Shown here: piece by piece, positions 24,801-36,800 of the stretch
How positions within the stretch are numbered: position 1 is the stretch's first letter
Layout: each line of letters starts with the position of its first letter
From: Diphasiastrum complanatum
Taxonomy: Eukaryota; Streptophyta; Lycopodiopsida; Lycopodiales; Lycopodiaceae
DNA: 64,000 nt
Direction of reading: 5' to 3'
NCBI GenBank assembly: GCA_029204225.1
Contig: CM055100.1
Coordinates: forward strand, 2,849,374 to 2,913,373
Notes under the pieces: model-generated
The model's input: the letters and a program-made list of their open reading frames with translations, nothing else
What the model was told of the DNA's origin: nothing
The model's database searches: none
Program-made: the position numbers and the translations under genes

Positions 24801-27800
24801 AGCTGAAGACGATATGTAACTGGACTAAGAACCTCCAATATACAATAAGGCCCATAATAACGTGGTGCAAGCTACTCAGTAGAAGCATGGCCCTGAATAA
24901 AATGATGACGTGCAAACCGTAGGCGTAGATATACCATATCACCAACATGAAACTCAACATGACATCGAAGACAATCAACTGAAGCCTGATAACGCTGCTG
25001 GACCTGCTGCAAATGGGAACTGGCCTAGAGAATAAGCTCGCGAGCACCTGATAGAAATGAAGACAGTGTCACAGGTGTATCCTCGGGAGGAAGAGGAATA
25101 CCAGGTAAAAGAGGTGCATAACCATGAGATAATAAAAATGGTGCAACGCTGGTGCTGGTACTAACAGAGCTGTTATAGCTATACTCTGCCAAACATAAGT
25201 GCTGATCCCAATCCTTCTCTGAAGGAGTAACAAAATGGCGCAAATAATCCTCAAGGATCCTGTTAAGGACCTCAGACTACCCATCAGAAGTAGAATGATA
25301 AGCAGACCCCATAAAAAGCTATACATCCAATATACGCATAAGCTCTGTCCAGAACAATGATGTAAACTTACTATCCCGATCAGAAAGGATAGTACGAGGA
25401 AACCCATGTAGGCGAAATATCTCTGAAAGGAACAAGCGTGCACACTGCTCTGTTGTGATAGTACTGCGGACGGGTATGAAATGTGCATGTTTCGAGAACC
25501 TGTCAACTACCACCATACATGAATCGTGACCACGACGGGTGCGAGGAAGGCCAATGATGAAGTCCATAGAAATATCAATCCACTGGCGGTGAGGAATAGG
25601 CCAACTCTGAAGCAAACCAGCGGACTTAGCACGGGAGTACTTATTACGTAAGCAGAAAGGACAGGTACGAATAAGTACAACAAGCTCTTTCCTAAGGGAT
25701 GGCCAATAGAAATGATCCTTAAGACGAGCATAAGACTTCTGAAAACCAAAATGACCCCCAACTGGGGACGAATGAGCATCCGACAACAACTGAGAACGGA
25801 TACCCAAAGAACTAGGAATACAAAGAGAACCATAATGATAAAGACGGTGGTCAACAATGGAATAAGCCTGATGAGGTGAAAACGACATAGGTGGAGCAAA
25901 ACTATAAACATCACGAAAATCAGAACATGTAAGATAAGCAAATGGAAGATCATCAAACCAGGAAGGGATCGTGGCAACAAGGGTATTCAATAAAGCCGGA
26001 AGTCTAGACAATGCGTCAGCAGCAGTGTTAGCACGACCAGGACGATACAAAATAGAAAAATCAAAAGATTGTAAAAACTGCAACCAACGAAACTGACGAT
26101 CACTAAGATCACGCTGGGAGAAGAGATAACGTACGGACTGATGATCAGTAACGATATCAAAAGGAACACGGTACAGGTAATGGCGCCACTTCTTAAGAGC
26201 ATAGATAATGGCAAGAAGCTCTTTCTCATGGACAGAATAACGTTGCTCATAAGAGCGTAAACGACGCGACTCATAAGCAATAATACACTGAGACTGACGA
26301 AGCAAGGCACCCAAACCAACATTACTAGCATCGGTCTCAACAATAAATTTCTGATCAAACTGTGGTAAACACAGGACAGAGGCCTCCACAACAGCACGAC
26401 AAAGAGTGTCAAAGGCGAACTGACAATCAGAAGTCCAAACAAAAGCACTAGACTTCTTCAAAAGGGCATGAAGAGGGGCAGCCACAGTGGCAAAGTGAGG
26501 AACAGGACGACGAAGGTGAGTAGCGAGACCAAGAAACATACGAACATGGTGGACATCTGTGGGAACAGGCCAATCAGCGATTGCCCGAACCTTATGAGGG
26601 TCCAAACAAATACGACCATCACAAATGAGAAATCCTAAAAACTAAATCTCAACAACAGCAAAGGAACACTTAGAAGGTTTAGCAAACAACTGGTGATGAA
26701 CAAGCAATTGAAAAACAGATGAAAGATGTAACACATGCTCATCAAGAGTCTTACTTAAAACAAGAATATCATCAAAATAAACTAAAACACAACGACCAAG
26801 GAGAGGACGCATGATGTTATTCATCACATTCTGGAACGTAGGTGGACCATTAGTAACACCAAAAGGAAGAACACGAAACTCATACAAACCAAGATGGGTA
26901 CGAAACGCAGTCTTGTGTTCGTCCGAAGGATGCATCCTAATCTGGTGATAGCCGGAACATAAGTCTATCTTAGAGAAAAGATGAGAGGTGCCTAACTGGT
27001 CAAAGAGATCATCCATGTGAGGAATAGGATACTGGTTACGGACGGTCAACTTATTGAGGGCACGATAATCAATGCAGAGGCGTTTGGAACCATCTTTCTT
27101 ACTGACAAGGAGAACAGGGGCACCAAAAGGACTGACTAGGAGCAATAAGGCCCTGATCTAGTAAAGCAGTAATCTGAAGCTCAACCTCATCACGCTCAGA
27201 CTTAGACATACGGTAAGGAGGCCGGGAGGGAGGAGCAGAACCAGGACGCAAATCAATATGGTGGTTCACATCACGTAATGGTGGTAGCGTTGTAGGTTCT
27301 GAAAAGACAAATGCATACTGATGTAATAAGTCAGAGATCACCTGAGGAACAGCTGCTGGAGGAGAGGTAGTCACTGGAGAATCTGTTGCAGCACGCTGAA
27401 CACATAATAAAGCTGCACAATGAGCCTTAGGTAGGCTGTGGATAAACTGCTTCCCGCTGATCAGCTGGAAATCTGCCTGAGAATCAATACTAGCAAGTGA
27501 GTGGGTCACTGCATCATGAACAAATGTCAATGTCTGCTGAGCCAGGTCCAAAGTAACCGCTCCCAATGAAGCAAACCAATCAGCACCAAGGATAAGGTCA
27601 TAGCGCTCCAGAGGAATGATATAAAGATCTGCCTGTCCAAAAAAATCACCAATGCGGTAGGATAATCCCTGAAACATCTGAGAACTAGGAAATGAGTGAG
27701 AACTGGCAACCTCGACTGTGAGAGGCTGTGGAGCAGGAATAGGTGAAGCGCGTATTCGGCTGAGAACATAACTGCTGATAAAGGAATGAGTGCTGTCGGT

Positions 27801-30800
27801 ATCAACTAAAGCAATATACTCACGACCAGTAATGCGCACACGTAGCCGAATGGAGCGAGGACCGGGGCACCCTGTCCAGGTAGCATAAGCAAGCTGAGCA
27901 TGGCAAGTAGCAGGAAGTAAATCAGTAGAAGGCTCAGGAGATAGATCAGGCTCATCAGATATATGAATGTAGATATCAGACTCATCTGGGGTAGTGCCCT
28001 CATGGTAGAAAACAGCAGTAGAAGTAGGCAGGGGCTAGCGGCAATCACGGGCAATGTGGTCAGGACTCTTACAACGAAAGCAAAGACGCTTCTGCTGAAT
28101 GTCAGCGAACTCTGCAGACGTGTAACGTCGGACAAAAGTAGGACGAGGAGGCGGAGGGCGAGGAGCGGGAGAAGTAAGAGAAGAGGTCGGGACGACAGCG
28201 GATGGGGCAGATGGGGCCGGAGATGGTAGAGGTGAAAGAGATGGACGGGGTCGGGAAAAGCGAAAGGGAGCAGGATCAAGGTACTTATGCTGTAAAGTAC
28301 TAGCAAGGGACATGGCCTCAACAAGTGTGGGTGGACGGAAAGAAGAGACATCGTATCGTAGAGCACCACGAAGTCCAGCAATGTAGCGAGAAATAAGCTC
28401 GGTGGGTTGAAGACCTGTAAAGAGGAAAGGTCCATAAACTGATCTGTATAGGAAGAAAGATCACCAGTCTGAGTAAGACTACGGAATATATCACGCTGGC
28501 GGCTCAGCCACTGAGGGTCAATCATAGCATGACGAAGATCACGACGAAAGGTAGGCCATAACTGGAGACCGTCCCGATCAAGGTCAAGTCGGTAGACCCG
28601 CCACCAAGTGGCAGCACGTATATCTAAATGTAAGGCGGCTAACTGGATCTTCTGAGGATCAGTCTTAGGGTAAATCTGAAAATAAGTATCAAGCTTTGCA
28701 AACCAATTCTCTAACAAGTTCTCGTCAGAGGAACCAGAATAGGTGGCAAGCTGTACCCGATCACGAAAATCTCGAGCAAAATGTGGCTCAGGAGCTACAT
28801 GTCGTGGAAAATGTGACTCAGGAGCTGTAGGACATGGAAAACCGGGTGGTGGGTTAGGTGGAAAATGAGGCCCACCGCCAAAGGAAGTAGACGAGGATGG
28901 AAGTCCAAATGGAGACCCAAATGATGAATGAACAGGGGCTTTGCCAGGTCCATGTGGCTGTAAGGAATCAATATGTGACTGCATAGTGGCAAAGTCGGTC
29001 TGTAGAGTGGTAAAACCGGTCATCATTTGGTCGAAACGACTACTGAGGAGAGTAAGAGAGTCACGCATATCAGCAAACTGTTCATCTAAAGGTCCGGAAT
29101 GACTCGCAGGTGTAGTGGGTGAGCTAGCCATGAGGAAGAAAAAGTAAGCGAGAAAAGAAATGTGCTAAACAATTGGACGAACTGAAGGAGAGAACATAAG
29201 TCGTCACAACAGGCACGCCAATGAAAAGACACAATAGAACTCGCGATGTAAGATGAACGGAAAGGACAACTAAGTAAGAAATACCTCGTAACCGCAACCG
29301 GAAGTGAGCTGAAAGCGGCGATATGTCGAGGTACCGAGCAGCCTCCAAAAAAGATGCTAAGGGCCCGACAACATGGAGTAAACGGTGGGTAAAAGTATGG
29401 GAAACAATAATGGACTATGGGGCTGGAAAGGGAGCAGCCAAGAAAAGGAAGTGATAACAAAAAGGAGGTATGGGCAGCGAGGAAACAAGGCTGAAAAATC
29501 AGAGATCGCCCTTAAAAAAAAAGTTTGCGATAAAGACAGGGAGCAATCCCGATGCGCGATGAAGTTGGGTGGGAGTGGCTTTCTAAGCATCTAGGCGTGT
29601 TTGTATTGTCCGGGGTAGGGTTGCGAACACAGACAGCAGTGTAGGAGGGTGAGCTGAAATTGAGGCGGATGTAGGGCGCCAGCTATGGTGGAGTGTGGGC
29701 GTCCAAGAGAGGTAGTAAACGGCAAAAAAAAAATTGGATCAAAAAGATGGGTTGGTAGGGCGCTAGGAGTGGCTGATGGAAGGTGGCGAATAGGGGCAGC
29801 AAAAAGCGGAAATTTTCAGCAAAGGAAGGAGCAGTAGGGCGCTGGTCAGCAAGCATGAGGGCGCCCAATAGGGCAGCAAGTGGGCGCCTGTCCTCCTCCG
29901 ATCCGTCGTGAAAATCTGCAAGACAAGTGTGGAGAAATGCTGAAGATCCGGCTGAAAAATGGTGAAGATCCAAGCTGAAGATGGGCGCCCTCCTGTGAGA
30001 GAAAAATCTGGTCAATGGAGATGCTCAGGAAAGTGCTCTGATACCAAGTTATGAACGTAGCCACGGCTGATCTAGATTTAGTCTATGAAAGCATCACATA
30101 AGCAAGACTTAACCCTAGAAAGCAGGAGAGAGAAAGCTTAAAGAGACTAAAGAAGGAGATCATATCATAAGCCAAGTAACAAATGACACAGAATCCCTAC
30201 TTATAGCCAAGAGGAAGCCCTAAAAGGAAGCTTCCAGTGGCTAGGGCCAACTGAGAGGGAAAATAGTGCGCCCTCCAAGAAGGCCCCCACTCTTAGTAAT
30301 ATGACCAAATAACCAATATAGTGAATCATAGGGCCCAAGGCCAATAATATGGTCTAAATGTCAACAATAGGGCCCAAGGCCAACCATATAGTCTAAATGT
30401 CAAATAATGAATAAAAAAGGGCCCAAAGCCTGCCTATGCATAAAGTAAAGTAAATGTAAATGGACATGGCGAATGTAATGAGCCGAGTCCATAACTTTGC
30501 ACCTATATGCCTTGATTCACAGATATCGTATTCAGTGGTCATTTCTGGCTTCATTGATATTGAGACCGTATACCTTGGTGGTATTTCTACTAATGCTTTT
30601 GCGCATACTTCAGATTGCCCTCCTGGTTCGGTGGTTGGTGCAGTATCTTCTCCATTGGTCTCTATATCTCCATCTCTTGAGTCTGCTATGGCCGATGTTC
30701 CTGCTGATTTCTATGGGGTTCTTCATGGGTCCACGTTTGATGGTTCCCTCGCTATTGGTGATCAGGTTGTATCTTCTTTCGCTTTACTCCATGGATCTCT

Positions 30801-33800
30801 GCTTGAGGTTTGTGATCTACCTCATGATATTTCTACGGTTCCTGACATGATTCATGCGCCTTTCGCCCTTACTGTTACACATTTTTCATCCGAGGATATT
30901 TGCCAGATGGTCACTATTACTTATCTAGGGTATTTATATGCTGGGATCTTTCTAGATGAGTACACGGACATCCTTCCGTCTCCTGGTGTTTCTGCATATA
31001 GGTTTGTTGCAGTCCATGCCGATGCTATGGATATATGGCATTCCTCGTTATTACATATAGCTTGGTTTTCATTTGGACCTGTTGATTGGTGCTGGTTTTT
31101 CCATATTACTGATCGCCTATGGTGCGGATACCTCTATGATTATGCATGTGGCTCTCTATCTGTTCCTTGGATTGTTGCTCATTGTCAGGCTTGGCATATC
31201 CTGTTGGCTTGGGTTATTGCCTCCATTCCAGCTACTATTTGTCTGGGTGATCTTCAGGCTCCCTGTCATTTCAGGTTGCTCCATATCGCTTGGTCTCCGA
31301 TGCTGAGTTGCCACTTTGTTCTGGTGTTCCGAGACCATCAGGGTACCTTGAGAGAATTCCTTCTCCTCTCTTGGATAGTTTTTGGAGATGTTGCCGCCAT
31401 ATACTTAAGTGTTGTTCATATGTGCTTTGATACTCATTCCCAGCTACACGTGGATATTGCTCCGATGCTTGCTACTGATGTTGCGGAACCTGTTCCTCGT
31501 TCGAGTGCATTTCTTCTATTCCTCACTTGTGCGCCTGGTGTGTACTTTGGGATTACACTTGCGGGCAGTTCCGATGGGTCATCCGATTCTCCATCCGTTT
31601 TTGGTGTGTCCTATGATGGATTGGTATGTCCATATGAGGCCTTTCTGGATGAGTTTTCGGCTACAGTTTGTCAGATGGGGCCTCTACTATTTCTAGATTT
31701 GTTGCTACTATTTTCATGCATCATGTCTTTTTAGATGATGCATTGATTTCTTGGACCTTCTGGAGCTTTTGGCATGCTGCTCTTCTCGTGATATGGGCCT
31801 TGAGGGTACCGTATGCCATTGGTACTTCTCATTCATGGGCCCTATGGATACCTTGGGCTTTTGACCATGTTGGTGCATATTTCTCCATTTTAAGCTATCC
31901 TTTGTCAGGATGATCTCCTTGGTACTAGTCTTCCGATGTTGCTATCTTTTCTTGGGGCACCTTGCACATATGGTTGATGGTTACGTGTATCATGCGGCTA
32001 TTCGCGATGAGTGTCCATCTCTTTTCCAGTTTCCTTATTGGCTTCATGGTACTGATGCAGTTCTACCTTCTCGGGCTTTTTGGATACCTTGGTGCTCGAG
32101 AGCTTATTACTCGGGCCAGTTCTCATTTACAGCATGTTCAGCAACGTTATCAGACCTCAGTTGATCGTCACCGCCGCCATGTTGAGTTTCAGCTTGGAGA
32201 TATGGTTTATCTACGCCTACGGTTTGCACGTCATCATTTTGTCCAGGGCCATGCTTCTACTGAGAAGCTTGCACCACGTTATTATGGGCCTTATCGCATT
32301 TTGGAGGTTCTTAGTCCAGTTACATATCGCTTCCACACGCGCCTGTGATGTATTCCATGTCAGTTTATTACGTGCTGCTATTGAGGATGACGCTCCTTGT
32401 GATGCTGAGTTTCCTACTGCTCCAGAGTTATTTCCATTTTTACCTGCTGCTATATTACAGGTTCGTCTATACCATAGTCGACGCCGCCGGCAGATTCAGT
32501 TTTTGGTCCAGTGGGATGGCCGTCCTATTGAGGAGGCCACATGGGAGCCTATTGATGTCTTTTATCATACACCATCACTTGCAGATCAGGCTCGTGCTCT
32601 TGCTACACTTGTTGATTCCTCTACATCAGATGTTGTTCTAGCTGTTGATGCACCAGGGCTTGCTGCTACTTGATCCAGTTTCTTTTCAGCAGTTGGGTCT
32701 TTTTCTTTTGTCCCAAGGAGAGTTATGGACTTGGCTCATTACATTCGCCGCGTCCATTTACATTAACTTTACTTTATGCATAAGCAGGCCTTGGGCCCTT
32801 TTTTATAGAGTGGGGGCCTTCTTGGAGGTCGCACTATTTTCCCTCCCAGTTGGGCCCTAGCCATCGGAAGCTTCCTTTTAGGGCTTCCTCTTGGCTATAA
32901 GTAGGAAAACTGTGTCATTTGTTATTCAGCTGATGATATTGATCTCTCTCTTTAGTCTCCTTAATCTCTCTCTTTCCTGCTTTCTAGGGTTAAGTCTTGC
33001 TTATGTGCTGCTTTCATAGCTTAAGTCTTGCTTATGTGATGCTTTCATAGCTTAGCTCTAGATCAGCTGTGGCTCTATTCGTAACTGAGGGTCTCTTTTA
33101 TAGATAAGAAACAAATGATATGTGACGTACATGGCTTCCAAGTGTCAGTGTAGGTGTCCCACATGCTAAGTCTCAAGCATGCAAGTCTATGCATGGGTTT
33201 TCACATTCTCTCTACATGCAGTGAGCCTTTGCATGATTTGCCTTGGTCCACAAGTTTCCATAGGAAAAATGCGCCCTCTTCTATTGACAAAGTTCCAACA
33301 TAAAGTTGGTAGTATGTGAAGTTGCTTCTAGGGGCCCATGTACAAACTTGTTGGGCCTACTCAAAGTTAAAAAACCTTAACAATAAAATATCTTATAATG
33401 TTTTACAAACTTGGAAAGCCTTTCTAAACTTTGAGAGAATACAATGTTGCGCGACGCAAATTAATATTGCGTGGCGCCAAAATACATGGTGAAATTGATC
33501 TAAACTTAAACCATAACACAACCTGGATTCATCATTTGATCCTTCATCCTCCTCTCATATTGTATCTTCCAGTGCTTGTTGCAATGTTTCGTATTCCCCC
33601 CTTCATATTAGTTCATGCCTAATGCTTTTCAGCAATCCGGCTAAGCACCACATGACCATTGCATGATGTAAAGTCAATGTTGGACTACACTCAGATTGGA
33701 GATATTGACTCGTTCAATGTAATCTCTAGCCAATAGGAACAGATCTTCAAGAAACTTCCTTGGCTTGAATTTCGTGATCAAGGTTGCTTTTACTACTTTC

Positions 33801-36800
33801 CAATCATTGCATTCTTGAGCAATGTGATTGAAGTACAAATCCAATGTTGTCCCAGTAAGTGAAAAATTGTCCACTAGTTTGGTTCTTTTATTTGGTAATT
33901 TTGGAGGCCAAATTCAAAACTCAAATTAGAGATAGTTTCATATTTGTCAATAAAGGCCTAAAGAGTGGTTTTACTATTTTTGGCAAGTAGCTAAGTGGAT
34001 GAGGTCGTGTTTGGACCCATTCTAATTGGCTAATTTTTTAGTATATTGCATTTGGACTAGTTTTTCTAGGTTTTTGGTTAAGTACCTAAAAGTTGCCATT
34101 TTAGGGCATACTATTGGCAAGTGGCCAAATGACATTTTGGCAGTTATAAATAGCAGTACCAGCGTGGAGAACATATCATTGTATTCCCATTTCATATGGA
34201 GAATTCATCTCTTGAGTTTCTATGTCCATCTCATGTGTTTATCTCTTGATATCTTGATTTTCTATTTGTAGAATGTTGATTTTATGGTTGATATAGGTTC
34301 CACACGTGTAAAGGACAGCCTGCTGCTACTGTTGTACGAACAGGGACAATACAATATTGTATTTTCATGTTCATGATCAGATCTTAGTGATTTATGCAAT
34401 TCTAGCATGGGCAAAGAAAGCTCTACATGTGATCAAGATGAATGTGACTAATGAACTTCTCAAGGAAGTTGGTAAGTGCACAACATCAAAGGAGGCTTGG
34501 GATTTTAAAAAAGCTTTATGAATCTAAGTCTACATCTAGAGTTCTAACTCTAAGAAGACAAATCTTTTCTTGTATGCAAAAGAAGGATGAAGGTGCTCAT
34601 GCTGTTGTTTTGAGGGTTAAGGCATTCAATGATGAGTTAGCATATATTGATGAAAGCATTCAGGAATTTAAAAGCAGCCTGACTGATGGAAGCAAAGAAA
34701 TGGTGCCGTGAATAAGACTCCCAAGTAGGTATAAGAAGTGACAATCTCAACCTCCTTTCCAGCGTATAGAAAGTGATAGTTGCGAAGACTGTGACGATTA
34801 GTGTTGAAAATCAAGACCTTAGTTTTCCCTAGGTTGACAAACAGGCCCCATAAGGTACAAAGATGATGTAAGACATGTAAGTGACGCTGCAGACCAGACG
34901 GGGAAGATCTGGAAGTGTCTAGCTCTGATACCCTGTGAAGAAAGGTAATGATCTAAAACATAGCATTGATAACCAAGGAAGGGGAAGCAAACTCCTTTAA
35001 TATGATATCATGTGGCACCGAGGGCTTAGCCCTAATCATCCTGCTAAACATGAGAATCTGGATACGAGTAATATCCCTCCAAGTATCACGTGATAAATCC
35101 GGACACCAAGTCTCAGGAAAGTATAAAACAACCGGGGAGACAGTGGTAGAGAATAGTAAGCATCTGGTAGCAGGGTCCTATACATAATATGAGGAACAAA
35201 ATCTCTCCATATGAACAAGAGAAGTATGCCCCTTACGGAGTCTGGTGAGGGCTGCCGGTCGGAATGTGAGTAGTGGACCAGAGAAAAGTACTCCCAAATA
35301 AGTGTAATCGTGGCAATAGTCTCGTCTGTGAAGCCAAGTGAAGATAATCTCTGGAAAAGGAGATGTCTCGGAACTGAGTCAAAAGCTTTGCGGAAGTCCA
35401 CAAAGCAACAATAAACTCTCTGTCTCTGATGTCGTGCCTCCTCAATGATGCATCTCAAAATGAAAATCTGATCTGAGGTAGAGTATCCCGGTCTGAACCC
35501 AGCCTGGCCCACAGCATGTTAATCCTCAGTCTCAGCAAAAGATCCAGTAACCGTCTGTAAAATGGAACCATAAATCTTAGACAAAGTGTGACCAATCATA
35601 ATAGTACGGTAGTTTTCTACATTCATGGGATCACCTGCCTTGAGGATGGGATGAAAGATATTAGTACACCATGCGGTAGGAAAACCAGAGGTCACAGCGG
35701 AGGTTAAAAGCGTGAGCAATAAAGGGCGAGACAAGTTGTGCTACAGGTTTTAGGAAATCTACGTTTAGAGAATCATAGTAAATGGCCTTATGAAGTTTGG
35801 CATGGTTAATGGCATTTTCAACCATGTGTGGAGTAAAAAGCGTGCAGCGGGCAGGTCGTGGTGAGAGTAAGATAGGAGGGAAGTCTAGGGTATAAAGTTT
35901 TGTGGCATATTCGATCCAGAATTCGGTTGCTATGGGGGCCAAAGTTGTAGATGATATGGTGAAATGTTTCCAGAAAAAGGAGGAGGAAGGGGAATCTAAA
36001 GAGTCGATCAACCGTTGGCAGAGTGAGCGTAGGTATGTTATCTTCTTTGTTCTGGTGGCTTTATGATACTTTTTCTGGTGTTGTTTGAGTGTTGTAGGGG
36101 AGTGTAATCTGGCATATACCACATGTTTGTGAAGAGAGCGACATTTGGCATCATACCAGCAGTTGTGAACGCGTCTATGAGATGATATCGTCTTGGTGGG
36201 GAAAGATGAGGATGCCGCAGATAAGAGGGATTTAGAGAGAAAAGTGGCTTGTTGCTCAACTGATGTCGTGAAAGGGAAATTAGTAAGTAGTTGGAACATG
36301 GTTGTATGTGATGGGAATAACGCCTGGAGGTGGTCTTGATAGATGCTACTGACGTCGCCAAGGAGGTCGTCTCTGATAGTTCTAGGGACAATATGAGTAG
36401 TACGTCGTCTCTGGTCTCTATGTAGTAGAGAGTCACTATCGTCGCCACTATCATCCGATCTAGGGTCCGCCCGCGATCTCCTGCGAGAAAAATACAATGT
36501 GATTTGGAGCTGTGCATCAAGGTGAACAATTGGCTAGTGTAGGTCTTGTCGCAATAAAAACATCTCTCTGATCATAAGTGCCTCGGGTCATCATATGCTA
36601 TAAGGCGCCGCAGTGTGTCAGGAGTCTCTCTGAAAAGGCAATGGTATCTCCCTCTAATCTCGTAGTAGACTGGACATCTGAACAAAAAGTGCTCCTCTGA
36701 CTCCACCTCAGACAGTAAACATAACTGGCAGACATGCTCCTCACGTGGGATACCATGGAAACGTCCAATCTCAATCTCAAGCTGATGTGATGAGACTCGT

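Larger units (their letters stand above)
23940..30496 (-). mobile_element. Ty3/gypsy chromovirus G2, full-length, nested in G1
   Basis: 6,557 bp on the minus strand: 5' LTR 30047-30496, primer site 30033-30046, gag 29131-28035, protease 27839-27099, RT-RNase H-integrase 27145-25025, chromodomain to 24428, polypurine tract GTCGGGGAG, 3' LTR 23940-24383. TSD is TTGCA. Gag, LTR and chromodomain show it to be the same family as its host G1, inserted antiparallel. The coding region carries a frameshift in gag, another between protease and RT, and several TAG/TGA stops in pol. Confidence 0.95.
21080..33086 (+). mobile_element. Ty3/gypsy chromovirus-like element G1, non-autonomous, hosts G2
   Basis: TSD GAGGG (21075-21079 and 33087-33091). 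5' LTR 21080-21522, primer site from 21523, gag from 22154, protease region to 23939, G2 insertion, unrecognised frame 30502-31734, integrase C-terminus plus chromodomain about 32085-32673, polypurine tract CCCAAGGAG, 3' LTR 32721-33086. The RT, RNase H and integrase core found in sister copy G2 are missing. The LTR ends are AGTTAT...GTAACT rather than TG...CA. Confidence 0.92.
17032..33518 (-). mobile_element. Ty1/copia retrotransposon C3 (internally deleted, hosts G1 and G2)
   Basis: TSD CAACC at 17027-17031 and 33519-33523. 3' LTR 17032-18112. 5' LTR in two parts, 20413-21079 and 33087-33518, split by G1. After removal of G1 and its TSD the element is about 4.5 kb. The coding part runs 20398 to 18113 and has lost the rest of gag, protease and most of integrase, so C3 is a deletion derivative that would have needed another element's proteins. 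Confidence 0.93.

Noticed and set aside
25069-26448. Long alternative minus-strand frames over G2 pol
   Set aside because: They are leucine/valine-rich shadows of the true pol frame, which holds all the conserved motifs.
30460-30501. Start codon at 30460 for the unknown G1 frame
   Set aside because: It lies in the G2 LTR and TSD; the ancestral frame enters from the G1 protease region instead.
34921-34935. GCTCTGATACC as a primer binding site of another LTR element
   Set aside because: It lies within LINE RT coding sequence and is not next to any LTR end; chance resemblance.
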